Source: Roseburia sp.
Lineage (GTDB): Bacteria > Bacillota > Clostridia > Lachnospirales > Lachnospiraceae
DNA length: 64,000 nt
Reading direction: 5' to 3'
Assembly (NCBI GenBank): GCA_003483745.1
Contig: DMYD01000057.1
Span: 38,217 to 102,216, forward strand
The notes beneath the pieces were generated by a model. The model made no database searches and was not told where the DNA came from. It saw only the letters and a list, made by a program, of their open reading frames with translations. Shown here in pieces: positions 51,631 to 61,112 of this stretch (its first letter is position 1; each line of letters opens with the position of its first letter). Both the position numbers and the translations under genes were made by a program.

Positions 51631-51903
51631 ATGACAGAGCAGATTTACACAGACAAAGAGATCTTAGCCGATGCACTCACGGCTGAGAAAGCAGCAACGA
51701 ATAACTATAATGCATTTGCAAATGAGTGTGTGCATGACAGTGTGAGAGATGCGATTCTTCACTGTTTAGAGCAGGAACATTGTATCCAGGAAGATGTCTT
51801 TAACATGATGCATCAGAGAGGACTTTATCCGACACCGGATGCTGATGTAAATAAAGTAGAAAATGCAAAACAAAAATTTTCACAGTGTGTGAAGACGGTG
51901 TAG
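51631..51903 (+). CDS. CotF-family (spore coat-like) protein
   Basis: A 90-residue protein with DKEILADALTAEKAATNNYNA near the start and ILHCLEQEHCIQEDVFNMMHQRGLY later: a four-helix, ferritin-like CotF pattern with Glu/His residues (EQEH). GGAGG lies upstream and 23 bases separate it from the previous gene. The pair is closed by a terminator at 51952. Confidence 0.8.
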   Translation: MTEQIYTDKEILADALTAEKAATNNYNAFANECVHDSVRDAILHCLEQEHCIQEDVFNMMHQRGLYPTPDADVNKVENAKQKFSQCVKTV

Positions 51904-51951
51904 AACAGAATCATAGATTGACGTTTTTCGGGTAGATCTATGATCAGAAAT

Positions 51952-51996
51952 AAAAAGGGAAACGCAGATCCGGTAAGGGTATGCGTTTCCCTTTTT
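51952..51996 (+). terminator. Terminator after the CotF-like pair
   Basis: AAAAAGGGAAACGCA (51952-51966) pairs with TGCGTTTCCCTTTTT (51982-51996), a perfect 15-base stem; the T-run is part of the stem and continues beyond. A smaller hairpin TCATAGA/TCTATGA lies at 51911-51943. Confidence 0.9.
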
Positions 51997-52020
51997 CCTT
52001 TTTCTGACACACGTTTTTTC

Positions 52021-52075
52021 TTGACAAGCGCTTGCATATTAGGTTAGACTAACGGGCGAAGTTAGTTTGTTCTAA
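52021..52075 (+). promoter_or_regulatory. Promoter with two DtxR-type (metal repressor) boxes
   Basis: TTGACA (52021-52026) with TTAGAC or TAGACT about 17-18 bases on. TTAGGTTAGACTAAC (52039-52053) matches 14 of the first 15 positions of the DtxR/IdeR consensus and covers the -10. A second element of the form TTAG-N6-CTAA lies at 52062-52075, 23 bases on, about two helical turns. Suggests iron or manganese repression of the YgbA/ABC operon. Confidence 0.65.
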
Positions 52076-52135
52076 TACAAAGAAATAACAGAAGAAATAA
52101 AAGCAGAGAGGGCAGATCAGAGCAGATAAGTGGAT

Positions 52136-52486
52136 ATGAAAACAGAAACAAAAGAAATACAGGAGAAACGTAAAAAGGAAATAGAGACAGTCTCTACTAT
52201 GATAGAGATTTATTGTCATGGCAGTCATGGTACAAAAAAGGGAGCACTGTGTGAGCAGTGTGAAAAGTTAAAAGAATATACGACAGCGCGAACCATGCAT
52301 TGTCCGTTTATGGAGACAAAAACATTTTGCAGCGCATGCAAAGTGCACTGCTATTCGAAGAAAATGCAGGAAGAAATAAGAAAAGTGATGCGCTATGCAG
52401 GACCGAGAATGTTGTTTGTGCATCCCGTACTTGCAATCCGTCATGTGAAAGTGACTTTGCAGAATAAGAGGAAACAGGCAGATTAG
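52136..52486 (+). CDS. YgbA-like (nitrous-oxide-stimulated promoter family) protein
   Basis: A 116-residue Cys-rich protein: YCHGSHG near residue 25, LCEQCEKLKEYTTARTMHC and KTFCSACKVHCY, giving seven or more conserved cysteines and histidines. This matches the small YgbA-type family linked by name to nitrous oxide or nitrosative conditions. ATG 52136 is used; GTG 52130 is an alternative and neither has a strong ribosome site. It is the first gene behind the DtxR-type boxes and is followed by two ABC exporter genes, so it probably belongs to an iron-responsive unit. Confidence 0.8.
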   Translation: MKTETKEIQEKRKKEIETVSTMIEIYCHGSHGTKKGALCEQCEKLKEYTTARTMHCPFMETKTFCSACKVHCYSKKMQEEIRKVMRYAGPRMLFVHPVLAIRHVKVTLQNKRKQAD

Positions 52487-52519
52487 TGTGAAAATAAACA
52501 GGCAGAAATGGAGAATAAC

Positions 52520-54259
52520 ATGTTTCATAAGAGACTAATGAAGGAATTTAAAGAAAATCAGAAGTATGTGGCAGGAATGGTCGCCGTGCAGTGGGGCTCG
52601 CTGCTCTGTAATGTGGTGCTGATGTATGCCATCGGTGTTTTTTTAGAAAAACTGCTTCTGGGTAACAGAACCGTTAGAGAGGGAGATATCGCGAAGCTGT
52701 TTATTGTCTTTGCGGCAGTTTATATCGGGCGTGCAGTGTTTACAGGCATTGGAAGCCATTTATCCTTTGCAGCCTCGACGCAGGTGAAAAAGAAGCTGCG
52801 AGAGCTTGTCTATGAGAAATTAATGGAACTCGGCAGTTCCTACCATGCGCATTTTGCAACATCCGAGATCGTTCAGATCAGCACAGAGGGTGTGGAGCAG
52901 TTAGAAATTTATTTTGGAAAATATGTGCCGCAGTTTTTCTACAGCCTGCTTGCACCGCTGACACTGTTTTGCATTGTTGGGAGAATGAGTCTCAAAACGG
53001 CGGTCGTGCTGCTTCTGTGTGTTCCTTTGATCCCGGTCTCTATTGTTGCAGTGCAGAAGTTTGCGAAAAAGCTTCTGGCAAAGTACTGGGGCAGCTACAC
53101 GGAACTTGGAGACTCTTTTCTGGAAAATTTACAGGGACTGACCACTTTAAAAATTTATCAGGCAGATGAGCGCTATGCAAAAAAGATGGATGAGGAAGCA
53201 GAGCAGTTCCGCAGGGTAACGATGCGTGTTTTGATCATGCAGCTTAATTCTATCAGCGTCATGGATTTAGTCGCATATGGCGGGGCAGGGCTTGGTATTG
53301 TCCTTAGTGTGTTAGAATTCCAGGCTTCGCATATCACGTTGGCGGAATGTATTTTTATCATACTGATCTCAGCAGAATTTTTCCTGCCACTGCGCCTTTT
53401 AGGTTCCTTTTTCCATATCGCGATGAATGGAAATGCGGCTGCGGATAAGATATTCAAATTACTGGATGAGTCGCTTATGCAGTGTGGGACGAATACTGAA
53501 ATCGGAGGAGATGACATTGTATTTTCTGATGTGGCATTTGCCTATGAACCGGAAAAGCCGGTTTTAAAAGGTATTTCTTTTACGGCAAAGGAGGGTGAAT
53601 TTACGGCTCTCGTCGGAGTGTCCGGATGTGGAAAGAGTACAGCGGCATCTTTGATGATGGGAGAAGGAGCAGATGCATTTTCCGGCACGATCACAGTCGG
53701 CGGTGTTGATATCCGTGAAATTGCATCGGATGCATTGTATAAAAAAATTACGAGAGTGCGCCATGACAGTTATCTCTTTGCAGGGACTGTGCGTGAAAAT
53801 CTCTGTATGGGATGTGCAGATGCAACCGTGGAGGAGATGGAAAATGCATTAAAAGCGGTGGATCTTTATGATACGGTTTCAGAAAAAGGCGGGTTGTCTA
53901 TGGAAATTACGGAGAAAGCATCCAATTTGTCCGGCGGACAGAAACAGCGTCTTGCACTTGCACGGGCACTGTTACATGACAGTGATATTTACATATTTGA
54001 TGAGGCGACTTCCAATGTGGATGTGGAGAGCGAAAATAAGATCATGGAGGTCATTTGTGAACTTGCACGTAAGAAAACAGTGATTTTAATTTCCCACCGT
54101 CTTGCGAATGTGGTGGAGGCAGATCAGATCCTTGTCATGAAAGACGGTGTGATCGAAGAGTCGGGAGTCCATACTGCGCTGATGGAGAAAAATGGATATT
54201 ACAGCAGACTTTATGAGACGCAGCAGGAGTTAGAACGTTATGCAAAGGAGGCAGTCTGA
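52520..54259 (+). CDS. ABC exporter subunit, CydD-like
   Basis: A 579-residue half transporter: six membrane helices in residues about 15-300, Walker A GVSGCGKST from residue 366, signature LSGGQ at 470-474, and Walker B IYIFDEATSNVD. ATG at 52520 has GGAG 6 bases upstream and is preferred over 52508. Overall style is close to CydD and to pairs proposed to export heme-related or thiol compounds. It is coupled to the second subunit by a one-base overlap. Regulation by DtxR-type boxes suggests an iron or heme link. Confidence 0.9.
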   Translation: MFHKRLMKEFKENQKYVAGMVAVQWGSLLCNVVLMYAIGVFLEKLLLGNRTVREGDIAKLFIVFAAVYIGRAVFTGIGSHLSFAASTQVKKKLRELVYEKLMELGSSYHAHFATSEIVQISTEGVEQLEIYFGKYVPQFFYSLLAPLTLFCIVGRMSLKTAVVLLLCVPLIPVSIVAVQKFAKKLLAKYWGSYTELGDSFLENLQGLTTLKIYQADERYAKKMDEEAEQFRRVTMRVLIMQLNSISVMDLVAYGGAGLGIVLSVLEFQASHITLAECIFIILISAEFFLPLRLLGSFFHIAMNGNAAADKIFKLLDESLMQCGTNTEIGGDDIVFSDVAFAYEPEKPVLKGISFTAKEGEFTALVGVSGCGKSTAASLMMGEGADAFSGTITVGGVDIREIASDALYKKITRVRHDSYLFAGTVRENLCMGCADATVEEMENALKAVDLYDTVSEKGGLSMEITEKASNLSGGQKQRLALARALLHDSDIYIFDEATSNVDVESENKIMEVICELARKKTVILISHRLANVVEADQILVMKDGVIEESGVHTALMEKNGYYSRLYETQQELERYAKEAV

Positions 54260-55971
54260 TGCAGAGAGAAGAGAAAAAAAGGGCACGCAGCGGTGTAAAA
54301 GTCATGGCGGGACTGATTGGTATGATAAAACCACTGCTCCCGTTTATGTTTATTGCGATTTTAATGGGATGTGCCGGAAATCTGATGGCAACTTTTATCA
54401 CGATCCTGGGAGGTTTTGGAATCCGTCAGGTTTTAGGTCTATATCAGGGGATGACACTTTCCCATATTTTTATTCTGATCGCAGTGTTTGCAGTTCTAAG
54501 GGGAATCCTGCGCTATGCGGAGCAGGCAAGCAACCATTATATTGCATTTAAATTGTTGGCACAGATCCGCCACAAAGTATTTGCCGCATTGCGGAGACTT
54601 TGTCCGGCAAAATTAGATGGCAGCGAAAAGGGAAATCTGATTTCCATTATCACAAGTGATATCGAGCTGCTCGAAGTATTTTATGCACACACGATCTCGC
54701 CGATCGCGATCGCCATACTTACATCGGGTTTTATGGTGTGGTTTCTCGGACAGATCCATCCGGCTGTGGGAACTCTTGCAGCAGTATTTTATCTGATCGT
54801 CGGGGCAGTGATCCCGGTCGTCAATGGAAAACGCGGTGCCGGGAACGGTCGTATTTACCGTGATAGTTTTGGAAAATTAAACACTGTCGTTCTGGACAAT
54901 CTGTATGGTCTGGATGAAATTTTGCAGTATGGACAGCAGGAAAACCGCCTGAGAGAAATGAATCGTCAGACGGAACGATTAGAGCAGAAAAACCGGAAAT
55001 TAAAAATGGCGGAGAATACACAGCGCATCGTGACCGACGGAGTGATCCTGATCGCTGGTGTCCTTATGGCAGCCATCTGCGGATATCTCGCAGAGCAGGG
55101 GAAGGTAAGTGTGGATCAGGCTATGGTCGCAGTGATCGCAATGATCAGTTCCTTCGGGCCGACAGCAGCCATTTCAGCTCTTTCTAATAATTTACAGCAT
55201 ACACTTGCAAGTGGAAACCGTGTGTTAGATATTTTAGAGGAAGAACCGCTGGTAGAAGATATTTTGGACGGAAGTACAGTGTGTGAAGGTGATATTTCAT
55301 GTAATCACATATCTTTTGCGTATGCAGATATGCAGACAAAGGAGGGCAGCCCTTTTATACGATCCGGTTCCGGGAAAGATTCCAATCTGGTATTGGAGGA
55401 TTTTGACCATATGTTTGCTGAACATAAGATCCACGGAATCTTAGGAAAAAGCGGATGTGGCAAATCAACACTTCTAAAACTTCTGATGCGTTTTTATGAG
55501 ACATCCGGGGGAGAAATCCGGTACGGAAAAACAAATGTAAATGAGATTTCCACCACGGCACTGCGCAGCAATATTTCCTATGTCACACAGGAGACATTCC
55601 TGTTTGAGGATACGATTGAAAATAACATCAAAGTTGCAAAAGAGAATGCAACCAGGGAAGAAGTCGTTGCAGCGGCAAAAAAAGCAGCGCTGCATGAATT
55701 TATCCTGTCACTGCCGGATGGCTATGACACAAAGCTGGCAGAATTAGGAGATTCGGTTTCCGGCGGAGAACGTCAGCGGATCGGTATCGCTCGTGCATTT
55801 TTGCATGATGGGGATATGATATTTTTAGATGAGCCGACCAGTAACATTGACAGTTTAAATGAAGGAATTATTTTAAGAAGTCTTGACAGGGAAAAAGAAA
55901 ATAAGACAATTCTTTTGGTATCGCATCGAAAGTCAACGATGGCGATTGCTGATGATGTAGTGGCAATGTGA
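54259..55971 (+). CDS. ABC exporter subunit, CydC-like
   Basis: A 570-residue half transporter: membrane helices in about 20-310, Walker A GKSGCGKST from residue 396, signature VSGGE at 500-504 and Walker B MIFLDEPTSNID. In the ATPase lead-in there is an insert QTKEGSPFIRSGSGKDSNL not usual in the family. The start ATG overlaps the previous stop and has AAAGGAGG upstream. The C-terminus ends at ADDVVAM, shorter than many homologues. It forms a heterodimer with the preceding subunit. Confidence 0.9.
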   Translation: MQREEKKRARSGVKVMAGLIGMIKPLLPFMFIAILMGCAGNLMATFITILGGFGIRQVLGLYQGMTLSHIFILIAVFAVLRGILRYAEQASNHYIAFKLLAQIRHKVFAALRRLCPAKLDGSEKGNLISIITSDIELLEVFYAHTISPIAIAILTSGFMVWFLGQIHPAVGTLAAVFYLIVGAVIPVVNGKRGAGNGRIYRDSFGKLNTVVLDNLYGLDEILQYGQQENRLREMNRQTERLEQKNRKLKMAENTQRIVTDGVILIAGVLMAAICGYLAEQGKVSVDQAMVAVIAMISSFGPTAAISALSNNLQHTLASGNRVLDILEEEPLVEDILDGSTVCEGDISCNHISFAYADMQTKEGSPFIRSGSGKDSNLVLEDFDHMFAEHKIHGILGKSGCGKSTLLKLLMRFYETSGGEIRYGKTNVNEISTTALRSNISYVTQETFLFEDTIENNIKVAKENATREEVVAAAKKAALHEFILSLPDGYDTKLAELGDSVSGGERQRIGIARAFLHDGDMIFLDEPTSNIDSLNEGIILRSLDREKENKTILLVSHRKSTMAIADDVVAM

Positions 55972-55986
55972 TTTTTCATAAAATGT

Positions 55987-56015
55987 TTGAAAAATTGCAG
56001 AAGAAACGCTACACT
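55987..56015 (+). promoter_or_regulatory. Promoter for nhaC
   Basis: TTGAAA (55987-55992), 17-base spacer, TACACT (56010-56015), 89 bases before the start codon. Confidence 0.55.
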
Positions 56016-56103
56016 ATAGAAAGTATGGAAACACAGAAATATGGAAAGTTCTGATTGATTGTTGACAGACAAAAAATCAATAACATTTGGTTGGAGGAAA
56101 CAT

Positions 56104-57756
56104 ATGAAAAGAAAACAGATCGGAATGCTTATTTTCCTTGCAGTGATCGTGCTATTACTCTTTGTAACAGCGAATACATCCGGGGTGGTCGCAGATCCGG
56201 AAAATTATCAGTGTGGTGTATATGCGACGGTATTTGCATTGCTGCCACCGGTCATCGCAATCGGACTGGCACTCATCACGAAAGAGGTATATACATCCCT
56301 CTTAGCCGGAATTATCACCGGAGGACTGTTGTATTCCAATTTTAACTTGGAACTGATGATCAATACGATATTTTTCCAGGAAGACGGAGGAATGGTGTAT
56401 AAACTTGCGGATGCATGGAATGTAGGTATTCTTGTATTTTTGGTCATGCTTGGAATCCTTGTGTCAATGCTTAATAAAGCGGGTGGTTCTGCTGCATTTG
56501 GAAAATGGGCATCGAAGCATATCAAAACAAGAATCGGAGCGCAGATCTCTGTTATGATCCTTGGAATTCTGATTTTTGTGGATGATTACTTTAACTGTCT
56601 CACTGTCGGAAGTGTGATGCGTCCGGTTACAGACCGGCATAAAGTATCCCGTGCCAAATTATCCTATATCATTGATGCAACAGCGGCACCGGTATGTATC
56701 ATTGCGCCGATCAGCTCCTGGGCCGCCGCAGTGACATCCTCGGTACCGGAGGACGCTGGAATCAATGGTTTTGCGGTATTTTTACAGACGATTCCATATA
56801 ACCTGTATGCGATACTGACACTAGTCATGGTTTTACTTGTGACAATACTTCGGGTTGACTTTGGACCGATGAAAAAACATGAGCTGAATGCGATTGCAGG
56901 TGACCTGTTTACGACACCGGGAAGACCTTATGAGGGAAATGAGGAAGAGGTGATCAATGAGAAAGCACATGTGCTGGATCTGATTCTTCCGGTTGCAGTT
57001 TTGATCGCAAGCTGTATTGTGGCGATGGTTTATACGGGGGGATTTTTTGACGGTGTCTCATTTGTCGATGCATTTGCCGCTTCCGATGCATCAGTTGGAC
57101 TGGTGCTCGGCGGTGCAGTTACGCTTGTGTTTACGTTTATCTATTATATGATGCGCGATGTATTATCTTTTGAGGAATTTGCCAAATGTATTCCGGAGGG
57201 ATTTCAGTCAATGATTGCACCAATCCTGATCCTTACGATGGCATGGACCTTATCGGGTATGACAAATCTGCTTGGTGCAAAATATTTTGTGGCAGATCTG
57301 GTGGCAAATTCTGCATCTGCAATGCAGGGGTTCCTTCCAATGATCATTTTCCTGGTTGCTGCATTTTTGGCATTTGCGACTGGGACATCCTGGGGAACAT
57401 TCAGCATTCTGATTCCTATCGTGATCGGGGTGTTCCCGGAAGGACAGATGATGGTCATTTCTATTGCGTCCTGTCTGGCTGGAGCAGTCTGCGGGGATCA
57501 CTGTTCACCGATTTCCGATACGACGATCATGGCATCTGCCGGCGGACATTGTGAGCATGTCAATCATGTGGTGACACAGCTTCCTTATGTGATGGTGGTT
57601 GGCAGTGTGTGTATGGCTGGATATCTTCTGATCGGTATTTTTAAGGCAGTGGGATTGGATGCTTTTGTATGGTTGACACTTCCAGTCTGCATTGTGCTGC
57701 TCTGTGTAGTTTTATGTGCAATCCGGGCAAAAAATGGCGGCAAAGAGGAAATTTAA
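56104..57756 (+). CDS. NhaC-family Na+/H+ antiporter
   Basis: A 550-residue membrane protein with about 12-13 helices. Family features include LPPVIAIGLALITKEVYTSLLAGIITGG in pieces near residue 45, ILIFVDDYFNCLTVGSVMRPVTD near 160 with the paired aspartates, and FATGTSWGTFSILIPI and GDHCSPISDTTIMASAG near 465, the NhaC signature. GGAGG lies 7 bases upstream. It stands alone between two unrelated genes. The family exchanges sodium for protons, or organic acids in some members. Confidence 0.92.
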   Translation: MKRKQIGMLIFLAVIVLLLFVTANTSGVVADPENYQCGVYATVFALLPPVIAIGLALITKEVYTSLLAGIITGGLLYSNFNLELMINTIFFQEDGGMVYKLADAWNVGILVFLVMLGILVSMLNKAGGSAAFGKWASKHIKTRIGAQISVMILGILIFVDDYFNCLTVGSVMRPVTDRHKVSRAKLSYIIDATAAPVCIIAPISSWAAAVTSSVPEDAGINGFAVFLQTIPYNLYAILTLVMVLLVTILRVDFGPMKKHELNAIAGDLFTTPGRPYEGNEEEVINEKAHVLDLILPVAVLIASCIVAMVYTGGFFDGVSFVDAFAASDASVGLVLGGAVTLVFTFIYYMMRDVLSFEEFAKCIPEGFQSMIAPILILTMAWTLSGMTNLLGAKYFVADLVANSASAMQGFLPMIIFLVAAFLAFATGTSWGTFSILIPIVIGVFPEGQMMVISIASCLAGAVCGDHCSPISDTTIMASAGGHCEHVNHVVTQLPYVMVVGSVCMAGYLLIGIFKAVGLDAFVWLTLPVCIVLLCVVLCAIRAKNGGKEEI

Positions 57757-57856
57757 GATTTACCGGAAATTCTGGTATATGTAATTGCAGAATCAATAAA
57801 AAATAAAATCAAATAGTGTTATCAGGTTCATAATGCCTGAAGAAAGGAAAAACAAA

Positions 57857-58159
57857 ATGGTAAAGCATATTATTTTATGGAAACTGAAAGACGAATTTTC
57901 AGAGGATGAGAAAAAACAGATCAAAGCAGGGATCAAGGAAGGGTTAGAAGGCCTTGCTGGTCAGATTCCGGGAATGACAGAGATCAAAGTGCGTATCGAC
58001 TGCCTGCCAAGTTCAACGGTGGATGTCATGTTAGATTCCACATTTGAGAGTGCTGAGGCATTGAAAACTTACAGCACACATCCGAAACATGTGGCAGTTG
58101 CGGATGGCAAAGTCAGACCTTATACGGCAGTGAGATCCTGTATGGATTATGAATTTTAA
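57857..58159 (+). CDS. Stress-responsive alpha/beta barrel (Dabb) protein
   Basis: A 100-residue protein with the Dabb pattern: KHIILWKLKDEFSEDEKKQI, a helix, GMTEIKVRIDC, STVDVMLDSTFESAEALKTY and HPKHVAVADGKVRPY. ATG at 57857 has AAAGGA upstream. Dabb proteins are dimeric barrels of mostly unknown role. The stop codon is adjacent to the leader of the YbaK gene. Confidence 0.88.
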   Translation: MVKHIILWKLKDEFSEDEKKQIKAGIKEGLEGLAGQIPGMTEIKVRIDCLPSSTVDVMLDSTFESAEALKTYSTHPKHVAVADGKVRPYTAVRSCMDYEF

Positions 58160-58215
58160 TGAAGAAGAAAATTTTTGTATCTGAAACTGCATGTTATACA
58201 GAAAAGAGGATTTAT

Positions 58216-58689
58216 ATGTCATTAGAAAAAGCGAAAGCATATTTGGATAATAAAGGATTTTTAGATCATGTGATTGAGTTAAATGACTCTACGGCAACCG
58301 TTGCGATGGCAGCGGAAGCACTTGGAGTAGAGTCTGGAATGATCGCAAAGACGATGTCTTTTCTGCAGGGAGAGCAGGCAGTTCTGATCCTGACAGAAGG
58401 GACGGCAAAAGTCGATAATCGCAAGTATAAGGATACCTTTCATGCGAAGGCGAAGATGATTCCGTTTGATGAGGTGGAGAGCGTGATTGGACATGCACCG
58501 GGCGGGGTGTGCCCATTTGGAATCAACGACGGTGTGGAAGTTTATCTTGATGAAAGCCTGAAAAAATTTGCCACCGTATATCCGGCAGCAGGAAATGATC
58601 ACAGTGCTGTAAAATTAACGATCCCGGAACTTGAACAGGTGGCCGGGGCAAAAGGCTGGGTTGATGTCTGTAAGGAAGAAAGCATTTAG
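58216..58689 (+). CDS. YbaK/EbsC-type aminoacyl-tRNA deacylase
   Basis: A 157-residue free-standing editing-domain protein: TVAMAAEALGVESGMIAKTM with the functional Lys in the AKT motif, AVLILTEGTAKVDNRKY, and GHAPGGVCPFGIND, the GxxxGxxxPFG family signature. It clears mischarged Cys- or Ala-tRNAPro in homologues, although this subgroup's target is unknown. GAGGA precedes the ATG at 58216. A stem-loop GTGTGAGAAA/TTTTTCACAC lies at 58700-58725 after it. Confidence 0.9.
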   Translation: MSLEKAKAYLDNKGFLDHVIELNDSTATVAMAAEALGVESGMIAKTMSFLQGEQAVLILTEGTAKVDNRKYKDTFHAKAKMIPFDEVESVIGHAPGGVCPFGINDGVEVYLDESLKKFATVYPAAGNDHSAVKLTIPELEQVAGAKGWVDVCKEESI

Positions 58690-58765
58690 ACAGACCGCAG
58701 TGTGAGAAATAAGATTTTTCACACGCAGGAATGGTGCTTAGAACGAAAGGAAAAAACAAGTTAGG

Positions 58766-60133
58766 ATGAAAGTTGGAGTAATTGCAGATGTTCACAGTAA
58801 CCAGATTGCGTTCCGGGCATGTGTAGACTATATGATAAATGCCGGATGCGAGGAATTCCTGCTTCTGGGAGATTTTGTATCAGATACCGCCGGTACCAGA
58901 CAGACGATGGAACTTCTCTATGAGTTGATGAAGCAGTTTCCGTGTCATGTGCTGCGCGGAAACCGGGAAGAATATATGATAGAGCAGCGTAGAGCACGCA
59001 AGCAGAAGGAAGAAGAAAAATATTGGATTGCGAATTCTGCCAGTGGTAATCTTTTGTATACCTATGAGCAGCTCACGGAAAGAGATCTGGATTTTTTTGA
59101 GAGCCTTCCGATCACGTTTTGTTATGAAAAGGAAGGGTATCCGGCAATCACCTGTTGTCATGGTTCTCCGGTCAATACCAGGGAACTGCTTCAGCTTGAC
59201 AGTGAACGAACAAAAGAAGTGTTAGATGAGATTGATACCGGATATCTGCTTGCAGCACATACACATTTTCCGGGTATCAGCAGATATCAGGGAAAAACCT
59301 ATATGAATACCGGTTCCTGTGGAATTGCGATCGGAGATCCGGGATACGCGCATGCCATCATCTTAGAGTCCGGTCAAAATGAATGGAAACCGGAATTTTT
59401 GCGGATCCCTTACGATAGCAATCAGGTGATACTGGATATTTTTACATCGGGACTTTATGATATGGCGCCATGGTTTTTGAATAACAATCTGCACATTTTA
59501 CTGACTGGAACAGATCTGACACCGGAACTTGTTAATCTGGCAGCGAAACTGCAGGAAGAAAATGATATGGGAGCAAAGCGCTGGCCGCATATCGAAGAAA
59601 AGTATTTTGCACAGGCAGCGGATTCATTGAAAATTCCGGATTACACATTTTTGCGCTATATCCGTCCTGCTGTAAAAGAAGATACTGAGAAAATCTTAGA
59701 ATTGTACCATTCCATGATCGGTGGAGCGGCAGGCTGGAATGAGTACTATCCTGGAATTGACACAATAGAATCCGATCTTTCCAGAAATGCGCTTTTTGTG
59801 ATGGAAAATGAAGACGGGGAACTGCTGGCGTCGATCTCCATAGATGCAGACGAGGCAGTGGACAGCTTAAAATGCTGGAATCAGACGTTGCTTCCGGGTG
59901 CCGAACTGGCAAGGCTCTGTATCCGGAAAGAGTATCAGAATAAAAAACTGGCAAGGATGATGATGGCGTATGCCATGAATGTCCTGCGAAAACAGGGAAA
60001 GAGATCTGTTCATATTCTGGTGCATGAAGAGCATGAGGTGGCAATGCGTGCTTATATGCATCTGGGATATGAGAAAGTGGGGGAATGTAGTCTTTATGAT
60101 ATGCGGTTTGTGTGCATGGAGAGGGTGTTGTAG
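58766..60133 (+). CDS. Fusion of metallophosphoesterase and GNAT acetyltransferase
   Basis: A 455-residue two-domain protein. Residues 1-about 220 form a YfcE/MPP-type phosphoesterase: D8 and H10 in IADVHSN, LLLGDFV, LRGNREE, CCHGSP and AHTHFPG in order, the full metal-binding set. After a linker, residues about 300-455 form a GNAT domain (YIRPAVKEDTEKILELYHSM, ELARLCIRKEYQNKKLARMM, AMRAYMHLGYEKVGE). AAGGAA lies upstream. Such fusions are uncommon; the two activities may act on the same nucleotide or amino-acid conjugate. It converges on degV. Confidence 0.88.
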   Translation: MKVGVIADVHSNQIAFRACVDYMINAGCEEFLLLGDFVSDTAGTRQTMELLYELMKQFPCHVLRGNREEYMIEQRRARKQKEEEKYWIANSASGNLLYTYEQLTERDLDFFESLPITFCYEKEGYPAITCCHGSPVNTRELLQLDSERTKEVLDEIDTGYLLAAHTHFPGISRYQGKTYMNTGSCGIAIGDPGYAHAIILESGQNEWKPEFLRIPYDSNQVILDIFTSGLYDMAPWFLNNNLHILLTGTDLTPELVNLAAKLQEENDMGAKRWPHIEEKYFAQAADSLKIPDYTFLRYIRPAVKEDTEKILELYHSMIGGAAGWNEYYPGIDTIESDLSRNALFVMENEDGELLASISIDADEAVDSLKCWNQTLLPGAELARLCIRKEYQNKKLARMMMAYAMNVLRKQGKRSVHILVHEEHEVAMRAYMHLGYEKVGECSLYDMRFVCMERVL

Positions 60134-60165
60134 TGAAAAATGAAATAGAGAATAATTGCTGGTCA

Positions 60166-60187
60166 GGGCAGGCTCATTTGCCTGCCC
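60166..60187. terminator. Hairpin between convergent genes
   Basis: GGGCAGGC-TCATTT-GCCTGCCC, a perfect 8-base stem, overlaps the end of degV; an outer AGAGAAT/ATTCTCT (60148-60154, 60190-60196) extends it. No T-run, so its strength as a terminator is uncertain. Confidence 0.5.
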
Positions 60188-61076
60188 CTAATTCTCTGTC
60201 TTTTGCCATAAAGAACAAGGCGATGGTATCCGGACCCACATGGCTTCCGGTACAGAAATCGTAAGAAGTATTGATAAATTCCCGCACAGAGATTTTTTCC
60301 TGAATTTTATCCATGACATAGAGCGAGTCTTCGTAGGCATCGGCATGTGCAATTCCGATGATCTGTTTTTCCGGTTCTGTGATATTGTCACAGACGAGAG
60401 AGACGAGCTCGTTTAATGCAGCCTTTCTTCCACGGCATTTTTTATACTGGACAATAAAACCGTCCTTGTTTCCACGCAGGATCGGTTTGATATTTAAAAG
60501 ATTACCGACAAGGGCGGTCGCTCCGCTTAAACGTCCGGTTTTTGAAAGATATTTTAAGTCTCCGACGGTAAATACACCGTTCATCTTTGCAGGGTACGTT
60601 TCTAAGATATCTGCTACTTCATCAATCTCCATACCTTTATCACGCATTTCACTTGCGTAGATCGCTAAAATTCCCTGTGCTAAAGAAGCATTGAGTGAAT
60701 CGATCAGACGGATTTTTCTGCCGTTTACCGGATCGTGCATCAGATCTTCTGCGGCGAGTCTTGCGGAGTTGAAATTTCCGCTGATATTTTTGCTAAGCGA
60801 GAAATACAGCACATCTTCGTTATTTTCCATGGCACTGCGGAATGCATCTTCAAAAATGGCAGTGCTGATCAGACCGGTCTTTACATCTGCGCCCTGGCGC
60901 ACGGCGTCGTAATATTCATGGCCTTTTTTGCGTTCTTCTTCCGGGGATAATTCCGGATCAAAACAGGTGACTTCTTTTCCATTTACAAAGTTGATAAAAG
61001 AAAGAACTTTGATCTTATATTTTTTTACAAGTTCTGCGGGAATATTTGCCGCAGAGTCAACGATAATCTGAAACAT
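60174..61076 (-). CDS. DegV-family fatty-acid-binding protein
   Basis: A 300-residue protein with the DegV layout: IIVDSAANIPAELVKKY, TGLISTAIFEDAFRSA near residue 85, YFSLSKNISGNFNSARLA, VGDLKYLSKTGRLSGATALVGN and the C-terminal HVGPDTIALFF. These bind a fatty acid for phosphorylation by FakA in homologues. The start at 61076 has GGAG 6 bases upstream on the minus strand. No FakA gene is adjacent. Confidence 0.93.
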   Translation of the reverse strand: MFQIIVDSAANIPAELVKKYKIKVLSFINFVNGKEVTCFDPELSPEEERKKGHEYYDAVRQGADVKTGLISTAIFEDAFRSAMENNEDVLYFSLSKNISGNFNSARLAAEDLMHDPVNGRKIRLIDSLNASLAQGILAIYASEMRDKGMEIDEVADILETYPAKMNGVFTVGDLKYLSKTGRLSGATALVGNLLNIKPILRGNKDGFIVQYKKCRGRKAALNELVSLVCDNITEPEKQIIGIAHADAYEDSLYVMDKIQEKISVREFINTSYDFCTGSHVGPDTIALFFMAKDRELGAGK

Positions 61077-61112
61077 GATGTTCTCCAATCCTGTTAAATA
61101 GTTATAGTATAT

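Noticed and set aside
51422..51903. CotF-like genes and the SleB-like gene taken as proof of sporulation
   Set aside because: These families also occur in gut Firmicutes not known to sporulate; no sporulation regulators or core genes are in the window.
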